Source: Clostridia bacterium
GTDB lineage: Bacteria > Bacillota > Clostridia > Christensenellales > Aristaeellaceae
Assembly: GCA_900754755.1 (NCBI GenBank)
Contig: CAAEEC010000309.1
Coordinates: 1 to 18,566 of the forward strand
Direction of reading: 5' to 3'
DNA length: 18,566 nt
Below, piece by piece: positions 7,185 through 15,027 of the stretch (its first letter is position 1; each line of letters begins with the position of its first letter). The notes under the pieces were generated by a model. The model saw only the letters and a list, made by a program, of their open reading frames with translations. It was not told the origin of the DNA and did not search any database. The position numbers were made by a program, and so were the translations under genes.

Positions 7185-8222
7185 ATGGGCACAAAGGCCG
7201 TGGAAAAGGGCGAGTTCCCGTTTGCGGCGGCATTTTTGGAGCATGGCCATATCTATGGGCAATGCCAGGGGTTGATAGAGGCGGGAGCGCAACTCCAATG
7301 GGGGGACGATCCCGACGCCAAAAAAGTGGAGGCGTTCCTGCGCAAATTTCCCGATGCCAAGCCCGCGCGCTGCTATGAGGAAATTCTGGAAGATTCCAGC
7401 GTTCGCCTGGTGGCCGCGGCAGCCGTGCCCAGCGAGCGGTGCGCGCTGGGCATCCAGGCCATGGAGGCGGGCAAGGACTATTTCACCGATAAAGGCCCGC
7501 TCACCACGCTGGAGCAGTTGGAGGACGCCAAGGCCGCCGTGCGGCGCACGGGGCGCAAATACGCTGTATATTATGGGGAACGCCTGCACTCGGAATGCTC
7601 GGTGTTGGCTGGGCAAATGGTCAAAAGCGGAGCGATTGGCCAGGTGATTCAGGTGCTAGGCCTGGGTCCGCACCGGTTGGGGCCGGTTTCTTCCCGGCCG
7701 GATTGGTTCTTCGACCGTGCGAAAACCGGCGGCATTTTGATCGACATCGGCAGCCACCAGATTGAGCAATTCTTGTTTTACGCGGGCACGGAGGACGCGC
7801 GCATCGATATGGCGCGCACGGCCAACCGCTTCCACGAGGATTATCCCGGCATCGACGATTATGGCGATGTGGCGCTCACGGGCGCGAACGGTGCGATGGG
7901 TTATCTGCGGGTCGATTGGCTCACGCCCGATGGGCTCTCCAGTTGGGGAGACGGGCGCCTCGTGATCGTGGGGGAAAAGGGCTTTATCGAACTGCGCAAA
8001 AACCTGGATATCGCCACTGGGAACGGCGGCAACCAGCTTTACATTTGCGATTCCCTGGGCGAGCGGCACATCAACGCCACGGGCATGACCGGCTATCCCT
8101 ATTTTTCCGATTTGATCCTCGATTGCCTGAACCGCACGGAAAACGCCATGACGCAATCGCACGCGTTCAAGGCGGCGGAACTGGCTGTGCGCGCGCAAAT
8201 GCTGGCGGAGGAAAAGAAATAA
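7185..8222 (+). CDS. Gfo/Idh/MocA-family NAD(P)-dependent oxidoreductase
   Basis: This 345-aa protein is close to the usual family length of 330-390 aa. The first 20 or so residues form a Rossmann strand leading into FLEHGHIYGQCQGLIEAGA (18-35), where the usual GxGxxG loop is replaced by an EHGHIYG sequence. The catalytic lysine region, normally EKPL, reads TDKGPL (101-106, K103). The GGILIDIGSHQIEQ segment (182-195) supplies the conserved D-x-G-x-H. Such enzymes oxidise or reduce sugars, inositols or amino compounds using nicotinamide cofactors; the substrate is not evident. Two ATGs compete, at 7179 and 7185. GGAGGG at 7171-7176 is only 2 bases from the first but 8 from the second, so 7185 is chosen. 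The stop codon directly abuts the potA-like start, so the enzyme is the first gene of the importer operon. Confidence 0.85.
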   Translation: MGTKAVEKGEFPFAAAFLEHGHIYGQCQGLIEAGAQLQWGDDPDAKKVEAFLRKFPDAKPARCYEEILEDSSVRLVAAAAVPSERCALGIQAMEAGKDYFTDKGPLTTLEQLEDAKAAVRRTGRKYAVYYGERLHSECSVLAGQMVKSGAIGQVIQVLGLGPHRLGPVSSRPDWFFDRAKTGGILIDIGSHQIEQFLFYAGTEDARIDMARTANRFHEDYPGIDDYGDVALTGANGAMGYLRVDWLTPDGLSSWGDGRLVIVGEKGFIELRKNLDIATGNGGNQLYICDSLGERHINATGMTGYPYFSDLILDCLNRTENAMTQSHAFKAAELAVRAQMLAEEKK

Positions 8223-9287
8223 ATGGCGCTGCTGGAAATTCAGGATCTGCACAAATCGTTCGGCGCTCAAGAAGTGCTCAAGGGCATATCGTTGTCCATC
8301 GCGCACGGCGAATTCGTCACACTGTTGGGGCCATCCGGTTGCGGCAAAACCACCACGCTGCGCATCATTGCTGGACTGGAACAGCCGGATAGCGGCCGGG
8401 TGCTGCTTTCCGGCCAGGACGTGACGGCGCTGCCGCCGGATAAGCGCAATGTGAACACCGTGTTCCAAAACTACGCGTTGTTCCCGCACATGAACGTGGA
8501 AAAGAATATCTCTTATGGCCTGCGCGTGCGCGGCGCAAAAAAAGCGGATTGGCAAAAGTGCGTGGAGGAAATGCTGCGGCTGGTGCAACTGGAAGGCTAT
8601 GAAAAGCGCATGCCTTCCCAGCTTTCGGGCGGGCAGCGTCAGCGCGTGGCCATCGCGCGCGCGGTGGTGCTCAATCCGGACGCGTTGCTGCTTGATGAGC
8701 CGCTGGGCGCGCTGGATTTGCAACTGCGCCGCCAGATGCAAAGCGAGCTGAAAACCATCCAGAAGCGCGTGGGCATCGCCTTTGTCTACATCACGCACGA
8801 CCAGGAAGAGGCCATGAACATGTCCGACCGCATCGCCATCATGCGCGCCGGGCAGTTCGAGCAGGTCGGCACGCCGGAAGATGTGTACGACCGGCCGCAG
8901 ACGAATTTTGCCGCGCGGTTCATCGGGCAAACGAATCTGCTATCCGGCGAAGTGCTCTCGCTGGAAAACGGCCTGGCGCGCCTGCGCGTGGGCGAGGCCC
9001 TTGTGGAAGCCGCGCCCGGCGGTTATACGCCGCGCGTAGGCGAGCGCGCGGCCATCTGCCTGCGCACGGAACACGTGCGCCTTTTGAAGGAGGCGCAGGG
9101 CTTTGGCCTGGCGGGCACGGTGCGCGAAAGGCACTACGCGGGCGGTTCGCTGCGCTTCACCATCGAAGCCCAGGGGCAGACCATCCACGCCCAGGCGGTG
9201 GATGCGGCCGCGTTTGCGCCGGGTGAAAGCGTCTTTGTCAGTTGGGACGCGCGCGCGGTTTCGCTCGTGCCGGAGGCGGACGCATGA
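8223..9287 (+). CDS. potA: PotA-like ABC transporter ATP-binding protein (spermidine/putrescine type)
   Basis: This 354-aa cytoplasmic ATPase powers the importer. Motifs are Walker A GPSGCGKT (36-43), Q-loop Q82, signature LSGGQ (134-138), Walker B LLLDE (155-159), and H-loop H192 in ITHDQEEA. A C-terminal TOBE-type regulatory domain spans about residues 235-350, and the length fits the PotA/CysA/FbpC class. The start ATG follows the preceding stop with no gap; GGAGG lies inside the end of the upstream gene. The stop overlaps the next gene's ATG (ATGA). The PotA assignment rests on the linked permeases and binding protein. Sequence alone would also fit other TOBE-containing importers. Confidence 0.9.
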   Translation: MALLEIQDLHKSFGAQEVLKGISLSIAHGEFVTLLGPSGCGKTTTLRIIAGLEQPDSGRVLLSGQDVTALPPDKRNVNTVFQNYALFPHMNVEKNISYGLRVRGAKKADWQKCVEEMLRLVQLEGYEKRMPSQLSGGQRQRVAIARAVVLNPDALLLDEPLGALDLQLRRQMQSELKTIQKRVGIAFVYITHDQEEAMNMSDRIAIMRAGQFEQVGTPEDVYDRPQTNFAARFIGQTNLLSGEVLSLENGLARLRVGEALVEAAPGGYTPRVGERAAICLRTEHVRLLKEAQGFGLAGTVRERHYAGGSLRFTIEAQGQTIHAQAVDAAAFAPGESVFVSWDARAVSLVPEADA

Positions 9288-10147
9288 GCGCCCGCAAGAT
9301 AGGCCGCGCTGCGCTGTGGATGCGCGCGCCCATGCTCCTGTGGGCGCTGGCGTTCGTGGGCGCAACGCTGGGCTATGTGCTTGTCATCAGCTTTCTCACG
9401 CGCGATAGCGAAGGATATGGCGTGGTGGCCCAATTCACGCTGGACAACTACCGCCGCCTGCTCAATCCCAATTATTTGCAGGTTTTCTGGCAAAGCGTGA
9501 AGCTGGCGTTTCACACCACGGTTATCTGTTTATTGATAGGGTATCCGTTCGGCTATCTGATGGCGCGCGCGAGCGCTTTCTGGCGCTCCATTCTCATGCT
9601 GCTGGTGATTGTGCCGTTTTGGACCAACGCGCTGGTGCGCATCTATGGCTGGAAAATTTTGCTGATGGCCAACGGCCCCATCAACAATTTCCTCATGGCC
9701 ATTGGGCTGATCGATTCCCCGCTCAAGCTGCTCAACACCTATGGCGCGGTGCTGCTGGGCATGGTGTACGCGCTGATCCCCTTTATGATCCTGCCGACGT
9801 ACACTTCGGTGGAAAAGCTCGATTGGTCGGTGGTGGAGGCCGGGCGAGATCTGGGCGCGGGCCGGGTGCGCGCGTTCTTCACGGTCACGCTGCCGCTCAC
9901 GGCCCCGGGCGTGATGGCCGGGTGCGTGCTGGTGTTCGTGCCCTCCATGGGCCTGTTCTTCATCAGCGATTTGCTCGGCGGCGCCACGGAAGTGCTGGCC
10001 GGTTCGCTGATTCGCGATCAGTTGCTCAAGAGCCGCGATTGGCCGTTTGCCGCCGCGCTTTCCATGGTGCTGTTGGTGATCACGTGCGTGCTTCTATGGG
10101 TCTACGCGCGCCTGGGCGGCAAATCCAGCGATATGACGATTTTTTAG
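9284..10147 (+). CDS. potB: PotB-like ABC transporter permease
   Basis: This 287-aa integral membrane protein has about six helices, the first near residues 15-38 and the last near 255-278. The EAA loop that contacts the ATPase is visible as VVEAGRDLGAGRVRAF followed by FTVTLPLTAPGV. The motif (EAxRDLGA) is characteristic of the PotB/PotC permease class. The ATG at 9284 overlaps the potA stop and has GGAGG 7-8 bases upstream. It should pair with the downstream PotC-like permease in the membrane. Confidence 0.92.
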   Translation: MSARKIGRAALWMRAPMLLWALAFVGATLGYVLVISFLTRDSEGYGVVAQFTLDNYRRLLNPNYLQVFWQSVKLAFHTTVICLLIGYPFGYLMARASAFWRSILMLLVIVPFWTNALVRIYGWKILLMANGPINNFLMAIGLIDSPLKLLNTYGAVLLGMVYALIPFMILPTYTSVEKLDWSVVEAGRDLGAGRVRAFFTVTLPLTAPGVMAGCVLVFVPSMGLFFISDLLGGATEVLAGSLIRDQLLKSRDWPFAAALSMVLLVITCVLLWVYARLGGKSSDMTIF

Positions 10148-10164
10148 GGCGGAGGAGGCTACGC

Positions 10165-10947
10165 ATGCGAAAATCCAAATTTGCTCCCGTGTATCTCACG
10201 CTCGTGCTCATCGCCCTGTATTTGCCCATCGTGGTGGTGGTGCTCTATTCGTTCAACGCCAACACCAGCCGGTTTACGTTTGATTTCACGGGCTTCTCCC
10301 TGCAGCACTATGCGGGCCTCTTGAAGGACACCAAGGGCCTGGTGGCCGCGCTGAAAAACAGCCTCATCCTGGCCGGATACAGCCTGGCGCTTTCCGTGGT
10401 GCTGGGCACGCTGGGCGCGGTGGGCATGGCCAAGCGCTCCTTCCGCGGGATGAACGCGGCGCAAACGCTGGTGACTTTGCCCATCATGGTGCCGGAAATC
10501 ATTTTGGGCATGGCGTTTCTGGCCGTGTTCACGTTTCTCGATTTGCCCATGGGCATGTTCACGCTGGTGCTCGCGCACACGACCTTTTGCGTGCCCTACA
10601 TCTTCATCATCGTCAAGGGCCGGTTGGCGGGCATGGATCCTTCCATCGTGGAGGCGGCGCGCGACTTGGGCGCCAGCGAAGCACGGGCCTTTTTCGATAT
10701 TACGCTGCCCCTGATCGCGCCGGGCGTGGTGAGCGGCGCGCTGCTGGCCTTTGCCATGAGCATGGACGACTTTATCATCAGCTTTTTCGTGACCGGAGCG
10801 ACCACCACCACGCTGCCGCTGAAGGTCTACTCGTCGGTGAAGACCGGCGTCTCCCCTCAGGTCAACGCGCTGTGCACGCTCACGCTGTTCGTCGTGGCCG
10901 TGCTCGTTGCGCTGAGCAAATCCATCACAAGGAGGAACCACACATGA
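10165..10947 (+). CDS. potC: PotC-like ABC transporter permease
   Basis: This 260-aa membrane protein has about six helices. The first (VYLTLVLIALYLPIVVVVLY) is followed by an extracytoplasmic YSFNANTSRFTF segment typical of PotC. The EAA loop is IVEAARDLGASEARAF followed by FDITLPLIAPGVVSG. SMDDFIISFFVTGATTTTLP further on is also a PotC hallmark. GGAGGAGG lies 6-8 bases before the ATG at 10165, 17 bases after the potB stop. The stop overlaps the binding-protein start (ATGA). Confidence 0.93.
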   Translation: MRKSKFAPVYLTLVLIALYLPIVVVVLYSFNANTSRFTFDFTGFSLQHYAGLLKDTKGLVAALKNSLILAGYSLALSVVLGTLGAVGMAKRSFRGMNAAQTLVTLPIMVPEIILGMAFLAVFTFLDLPMGMFTLVLAHTTFCVPYIFIIVKGRLAGMDPSIVEAARDLGASEARAFFDITLPLIAPGVVSGALLAFAMSMDDFIISFFVTGATTTTLPLKVYSSVKTGVSPQVNALCTLTLFVVAVLVALSKSITRRNHT

Positions 10948-11981
10948 AACGATTCCTTGCCCTCTGCCTCGCGCTGTCGCTCGTCCTCACCCTAGCCCCT
11001 GCGCTGGGCGAAGAGGAAAAAGTGCTCAACATCTTCTCGTGGGAAGGCTATGTGGATGAAACCACCATCGCCAATTTCACCGCGGAAACCGGCATTTCCA
11101 TCAATTATGCCGTGTTTGCCAGCAATGAGGAAATGCTCATGAAACTGCAGGCCAACGGCGCCAGCGAATACGACATCATCATTGCCAGCGACTACATCCT
11201 TTCCCTCGCGCGCAAGGAAAACCTGCTGCTCCCGCTGGATAAGGAACAGCTCACCGGCTGGGAAAACCTCAATCCCGCCTATCTCGACCAGTACTTTGAT
11301 CCCGGCAACGTGTACACCATGCCCTATACCGTGGGCGTGCCCATGATCGTGTACGACCCGGCGCGGGTGGCCGAACCCATCACGTCCTTCGACGATTTGT
11401 GGCGCGAGGAATTCCGCGATAACCTCTGCCTGCTGGACGACGCGCGCGTGATGATCGGCGCCGTGCTCAAAACGCTGGGTTATTCCTATAACACCACGGA
11501 CGATGCGGAGCTGGCCGAAGCCAAGGAAAAGCTGCTCGCCCTGCGCGATAACGTGCGCGTGCTGGATTACGATACCGCCTATATGCATCTGCTCTCGGGC
11601 GAGGTGGTTGCCGGTTATCTGTTCACGCCCTATGTGGTGATCTGCCAGATGGAAAACCCGGATCTGGTGGCCGTGTTCCCGGAAGAGGGCATCGGCTTTG
11701 GCATTGATTCGCTGGCCATCCCGGCCAACGCGCCGCACCCGCAGAACGCGCATATCTTCCTCGATTACCTGCTGCGTCCCGAAGTGGCGGCGCACGTGGC
11801 GGAGTGGCAACTGTACACCAATCCGAACCTCGCCGCCGACCCGCTGATTTCCGAGGAAACCAAGCAGTATGCCGCGCTCAACGTGCCGGAAGAATTGCTC
11901 GCCACCAAGGAATATGTGGAAGACGTGGGCGAATACGAGAGCGTCTATCAGGAAATCTGGATGGAGTTCAAGCTGCAATAG
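10944..11981 (+). CDS. potD: PotD-like extracellular solute-binding protein
   Basis: This 345-aa exported binding protein captures the substrate for the importer. Residues 1-22 are a classical signal peptide with a likely cleavage after APALG; there is no lipobox cysteine. The mature part starts with VLNIFSWEGYVDE and keeps the PotD fold signatures, including GYSYNTTD (179-186), SGEVVAGY and IDSLAIPANA (254-263). Compared from memory with E. coli PotD, the tryptophan and tyrosine of the first site (W33, Y36), S82/Y84, D166 and D255 are kept. The positions of E36, E171, W229 and W255 appear as G35, V169, F227 and G253. The ligand may therefore not be spermidine or putrescine. GGAGG lies 8 bases before the ATG, which overlaps the potC stop. 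Confidence 0.88.
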   Translation: MKRFLALCLALSLVLTLAPALGEEEKVLNIFSWEGYVDETTIANFTAETGISINYAVFASNEEMLMKLQANGASEYDIIIASDYILSLARKENLLLPLDKEQLTGWENLNPAYLDQYFDPGNVYTMPYTVGVPMIVYDPARVAEPITSFDDLWREEFRDNLCLLDDARVMIGAVLKTLGYSYNTTDDAELAEAKEKLLALRDNVRVLDYDTAYMHLLSGEVVAGYLFTPYVVICQMENPDLVAVFPEEGIGFGIDSLAIPANAPHPQNAHIFLDYLLRPEVAAHVAEWQLYTNPNLAADPLISEETKQYAALNVPEELLATKEYVEDVGEYESVYQEIWMEFKLQ

Positions 11982-11983
11982 GC

Positions 11984-12006
11984 AAAAAAACGCCCGCAAA
12001 GCGGAC
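11984..12006 (-). terminator. Intrinsic terminator for the minus-strand operon
   Basis: Read on the minus strand, a 6-bp stem (GTCCGC with GCGGGC, one G-U pair) closes a TTT loop and is followed by GTTTTTTT. It lies about 75 bases past the stop of the last gene in the five-gene operon and only 2 bases after the potD stop. Confidence 0.75.
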
Positions 12007-12030
12007 GACGATTTCCTCAGGATACCCCAA

Positions 12031-12059
12031 CGGCCCCGGAAGCAACGCTTCCGGGGCCG
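12031..12059. terminator. GC-rich hairpin between convergent genes, probable terminator for potD
   Basis: A perfect 13-bp stem (12031-12043 with 12047-12059) closes a 3-nt AAC loop. On the plus strand it is followed by CTCATTTCTG, a weak U-tract. On the minus strand no U-tract follows directly, but the second hairpin at 12006-11984 does. Confidence 0.65.
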
Positions 12060-12080
12060 CTCATTTCTGTGGATTTTTCT

Positions 12081-13607
12081 TTACGCGCCCGCGTTTTCGT
12101 TCGTGGTTTCAGACGTGGCTTGCGGCGTAGGCAGCGCTTCCACCTCAACGGTTTCCGTGCTTGCGGTCAGCGGCGCATCTGCCGCCATGTTGTTGATGAT
12201 ATCCGCCAGCCAGGGCAGATTCTCAATGGCTTCCGCCATAAAGGCGCTCATCGCGCTGGTCACTTCCATGGAAAGCGCGGCCAGGGACGCTTCGTCCATG
12301 GTATCGATGGAAACGGTTTCCAGATCGGCCTGCGCAATGGCGGGCAACTCCGTGCGCAAGCCATATTCCACCGCCGCGGTGAGCGTGCCATCGGGCGCGG
12401 ACAGCGTGAGCGTGCCCGCTTCGCTGTGGGCGTTTTCATCGCCGGTAAAGGCCGTGGACAGCTCGATGGCAACCGTTTCGCCCGCTTCTTCCACTTGCAA
12501 AATGGCGTAGCGCGAAGTGGCGTTATCGGTGTTGTAATGGAAATCGATGGCCGCATCGTCCGCATAGGCCGAAACGTTGTGGATAATGAACTCGCCGCTC
12601 TCGTCCCAGCCGGTGTCATAGCCGAAATACAGCGTTTGTTCGCCGTTTTCCGTCATGCTGAGCTGCACATCGCCAGAAGCGTCGTCATAGGCGCTAAAGT
12701 GCATTTCCAGCAGATCGGTTTCCGTGCCGCCGTCGGTGAAGGCATATGCGGCGAAGCCATCTTCGGGCATGTACAGATCCAGATAGAAGTAAATGGGCGT
12801 TTCATCTTCCGGGGAATCGTAGAGGGTGAAGATGTAGCTGAGCAGCTCTTCGGAATCCTCGGTGGTAAAGATGTCGATTTCGGCATAGGGTTCGCTGGCG
12901 AACAGGGCGTCGATCTCTTCCAGGCTCGTCTGCGTCAGGGTCACATCTGCGCCAGCTTCTTCCATCACTGCCGCCATGTCTTCCACTATATCCGTCATAA
13001 TGGCGTAGCCATCCACCACCGCGTCGCGCAGCACATCCGTGGGGATGGTGATCATTACGTCGGTGCAGCTGTGCGTATCGTCGTACATCTCAAAGTCGAT
13101 GTTCTGGATGATGACCGCGTCTTCCGCCAGCGCGTTGATCTGTTCGCCGAGGCCGGTAAAATACGCTTCAAATTGCGCCGCATACGCTTCAACATCCAGC
13201 GAAGCGCTCATGTCAAAAAAGCCCGTTTCATACGCCGCAAGCAGCTCTTCCAGGTCGCTCTCGCTCACACCGGCGGCTTGCATCAGCGCCTCCAGCGGGA
13301 GCACATACCGGTTGGAAAGCCCGTCCATGGCAAAGGAAATTCCCTCTTCGCCAATCGTACCCACGACGGAAAGCGTAGCGTCCCCCGCCTCGCTCGTGGC
13401 GTACAGCGCAAGTTCCTCGTCGATGACGGCGCCGATTTCCATGCCCAGGCCGCTCAGATCGGCTGTGACGCCATCGACATCGAGCTGCAGATCGGAAAGC
13501 TTGAAATACGCGCCCATCGCTTCGGCGGGAGCCTCGGCAAGGGCAACGGGCGATAGCGCGAGCAACGCGCACAGCAGGCATGCAAGGCAACGAGTGGTGA
13601 TACGCAT
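12081..13607 (-). CDS. Exported acidic protein of unknown function (paralog of the upstream gene)
   Basis: I do not recognise a named family for this 508-aa protein. Residues 1-24 are a signal peptide ending ALA, with no lipobox. The mature protein is very acidic and alanine-rich, with alternating patterns suggesting extended beta structure, and it has a single cysteine (THSCTD). The N-terminal part (FKLSDLQLDVDGVTADLSGL, then MDGLSNRYVLPL) and the C-terminal part (LETVSIDTMDEASLAAL to IENLPWLADIINNM) align with matching parts of the gene at 13692-14993. This one has an extra middle section and a threonine/glutamate-rich tail. The ATG follows AAAGGGG with 8-base spacing. It is the last gene of the GntR-ABC operon and is followed by a terminator. 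A role at the cell surface is inferred from the signal peptide and context only. Confidence 0.8.
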   Translation of the reverse strand: MRITTRCLACLLCALLALSPVALAEAPAEAMGAYFKLSDLQLDVDGVTADLSGLGMEIGAVIDEELALYATSEAGDATLSVVGTIGEEGISFAMDGLSNRYVLPLEALMQAAGVSESDLEELLAAYETGFFDMSASLDVEAYAAQFEAYFTGLGEQINALAEDAVIIQNIDFEMYDDTHSCTDVMITIPTDVLRDAVVDGYAIMTDIVEDMAAVMEEAGADVTLTQTSLEEIDALFASEPYAEIDIFTTEDSEELLSYIFTLYDSPEDETPIYFYLDLYMPEDGFAAYAFTDGGTETDLLEMHFSAYDDASGDVQLSMTENGEQTLYFGYDTGWDESGEFIIHNVSAYADDAAIDFHYNTDNATSRYAILQVEEAGETVAIELSTAFTGDENAHSEAGTLTLSAPDGTLTAAVEYGLRTELPAIAQADLETVSIDTMDEASLAALSMEVTSAMSAFMAEAIENLPWLADIINNMAADAPLTASTETVEVEALPTPQATSETTNENAGA

Positions 13608-13648
13608 GTCAGTAACCCCTTTCCATAATTGTACCTATGATTTTTGAC

Positions 13649-13684
13649 TGCGCCGCCGGGCACTGAGTTCCCACGCACGGCGCA
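13649..13684 (-). other. Intercistronic dyad between the two exported-protein genes
   Basis: TGCGCCG (13649-13655) and CGGCGCA (13678-13684) form a perfect 7-bp inverted repeat with a partly pairing interior. It lies 7 bases after the stop of the upstream gene. No T-run follows on the minus strand, so it is more likely an RNA-stability or processing hairpin than a terminator. Confidence 0.45.
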
Positions 13685-13691
13685 AATTGCG

Positions 13692-14993
13692 TTAAGAATT
13701 TGGCAAAATTCCTTCAAAACCTTGTTCTTCCGCTTCCGCCAGTGCGCCGAGCACGCCTTGTGCGGAGAGCGAATCGCCAAGCGGACTGGCGAGCATGGTG
13801 GCAAAATCCGTGAGCCCGGGCACATTCTGGATCGCGCCCGCCGCAAAGTTCAAAACCAGCGATTGCATGCGCGCCGCCAGCGCCATTTGTTCGGCCTCCG
13901 TCAGCTCGTCCATGCGAACCACGGGCATATCCATGCCATCGAGGAAGCCTGCCGTTCCTTCGACGGGCACGGTCGAAGCTTCCAGCGCGAAAGCGGCGGA
14001 AAACTCTTCCGCGTTCAGGGAAAAGGTTCCCACTTCGCGCGTACCGCCGCCTTCCAGCGGCGCAATCTGCGCGTCGTACAGCGCTTCCAGGCGGAAAGCG
14101 TCCGTCCCGTCGTCCCCCGTCAATATGGCGCGCCATTGTGCGATTTCGTCCGTGCGCAGTCCCGTGGCGGAAAACGCCATATCGTTCGCCGCGGCGGAAA
14201 TCTGCGAGGATTGCGCGCCGTCCGTTTCTTCCACCGCGGCGGAAAAGCGCGCGTCCTGCCAGCTGGCCTCGAGCGACAGATTGCCGCCCTGCGTGTTGAG
14301 GTCAACCGCGCCCATTTGCTGGCCAGATTGCGAGGCGGTTAGCTGAAAGACGGAATCCGTTTCCCCGCGCAGGCCTTCGGCTTCGAGCGCAAGCCCGTTT
14401 TCTATGGTCAAACGCAGCGAAAAGGCGTTGTCATCCGATACGGCAAGCGTACCCGTCGCGCCCGACAGATCGGGAAGCTCCGCGGGCAAGAGCGCCCCAA
14501 GGAGCGTTTTTAGCTCTTGGCCGCTCATGGATACCGCGTACTGGCGTGCCGGGCGCGTTTCGCCCAGGATTTCCGCCTCGCCATCTTCGGCCGTGCCCGT
14601 TTGCAGCGCGGCCATCCAGGAATCCAGCAGGTCTTGCCAGAACTGCGCGCTGGATAGCGATTGCACATCCCAGGCGGCCAGAGACGAAGCTGAGGGCAGC
14701 GCGTACAACCCATCCAAGCCGTCCATAAAGAGCAAAATTTGTCCATCCTGGCGGCCCATGCCCAGGGCGAGCCGCGCGTCGCCCGCGTCCAGGCGCAAAT
14801 ATTGGTCGCCGCCCAATTGGCTCAGCGTGAAGGACAGGCCCTCGAGCGCGAGCACATCCTCGCCTTCCAGCTGAAAGACGGGATCGCGTAGCACGATGGT
14901 GCGGCTGTTTTCTTCCGCCAGCGCCGCGCCGTTCCCCAGCGCCAGGATGAGGACGAGCAGGCCGGAAAGCAAAATTCTTCCATATCGGTTCAT
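13692..14993 (-). CDS. Exported protein of unknown function (shorter paralog)
   Basis: I do not recognise a named family for this 433-aa protein. A signal peptide covers about residues 1-26 (hydrophobic LLSGLLVLILALG, cleavage after ALA), without a lipobox. The mature part is cysteine-free by my reading, acidic, and rich in alternating polar/hydrophobic strands (for example NAFSLRLTIENGLALEAEGL). It shares with the downstream gene an N-terminal block ending MDGLDGLYALP and a C-terminal block with VVRMDELTEAEQ leading to AIQNVPGLTDF. GGAGG lies 6 bases before the ATG. It begins 49 bases after the permease stop, consistent with one transcript. It might be an extracytoplasmic partner of the ABC module, but nothing in the sequence proves that. 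Confidence 0.8.
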   Translation of the reverse strand: MNRYGRILLSGLLVLILALGNGAALAEENSRTIVLRDPVFQLEGEDVLALEGLSFTLSQLGGDQYLRLDAGDARLALGMGRQDGQILLFMDGLDGLYALPSASSLAAWDVQSLSSAQFWQDLLDSWMAALQTGTAEDGEAEILGETRPARQYAVSMSGQELKTLLGALLPAELPDLSGATGTLAVSDDNAFSLRLTIENGLALEAEGLRGETDSVFQLTASQSGQQMGAVDLNTQGGNLSLEASWQDARFSAAVEETDGAQSSQISAAANDMAFSATGLRTDEIAQWRAILTGDDGTDAFRLEALYDAQIAPLEGGGTREVGTFSLNAEEFSAAFALEASTVPVEGTAGFLDGMDMPVVRMDELTEAEQMALAARMQSLVLNFAAGAIQNVPGLTDFATMLASPLGDSLSAQGVLGALAEAEEQGFEGILPNS

Positions 14994-15008
14994 GGGAATC
15001 CTCCGTAG

Positions 15009-15027
15009 GGCCGCCGCGCGGGCGGCC
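15009..15027 (-). other. GC-rich intercistronic hairpin upstream of the first exported-protein gene
   Basis: GGCCGCC (15009-15015) pairs perfectly with GGCGGCC (15021-15027) around a GCGCG loop. On the minus strand it ends a few bases before the GGAGG ribosome site of the exported-protein gene, with no U-tract. It is likely to protect mRNA or tune translation rather than terminate. Confidence 0.45.

Noticed and set aside
7656..8930. A 424-codon open frame on the minus strand opposite the oxidoreductase and potA
   Set aside because: It spans two well-supported genes on the other strand and has no motif or start signal.
9619..10164. In-frame upstream extension of the potC-like gene (open to 9619)
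   Set aside because: It overlaps the potB-like gene in another frame; GGAGGAGG and the first membrane helix place the start at 10165.
12031..12059. Mobile-element end or attachment site suggested by the long GC-rich inverted repeat
   Set aside because: A 3-nt loop hairpin located between two convergent stop codons is explained by transcription termination; no transposase or direct repeats nearby.
12069..13556. A 495-codon open frame on the plus strand opposite the exported-protein gene
   Set aside because: It is the mirror of a GC-rich gene with a clear signal peptide, ribosome site and paralog; its translation is His/Arg-rich with no recognisable motif.
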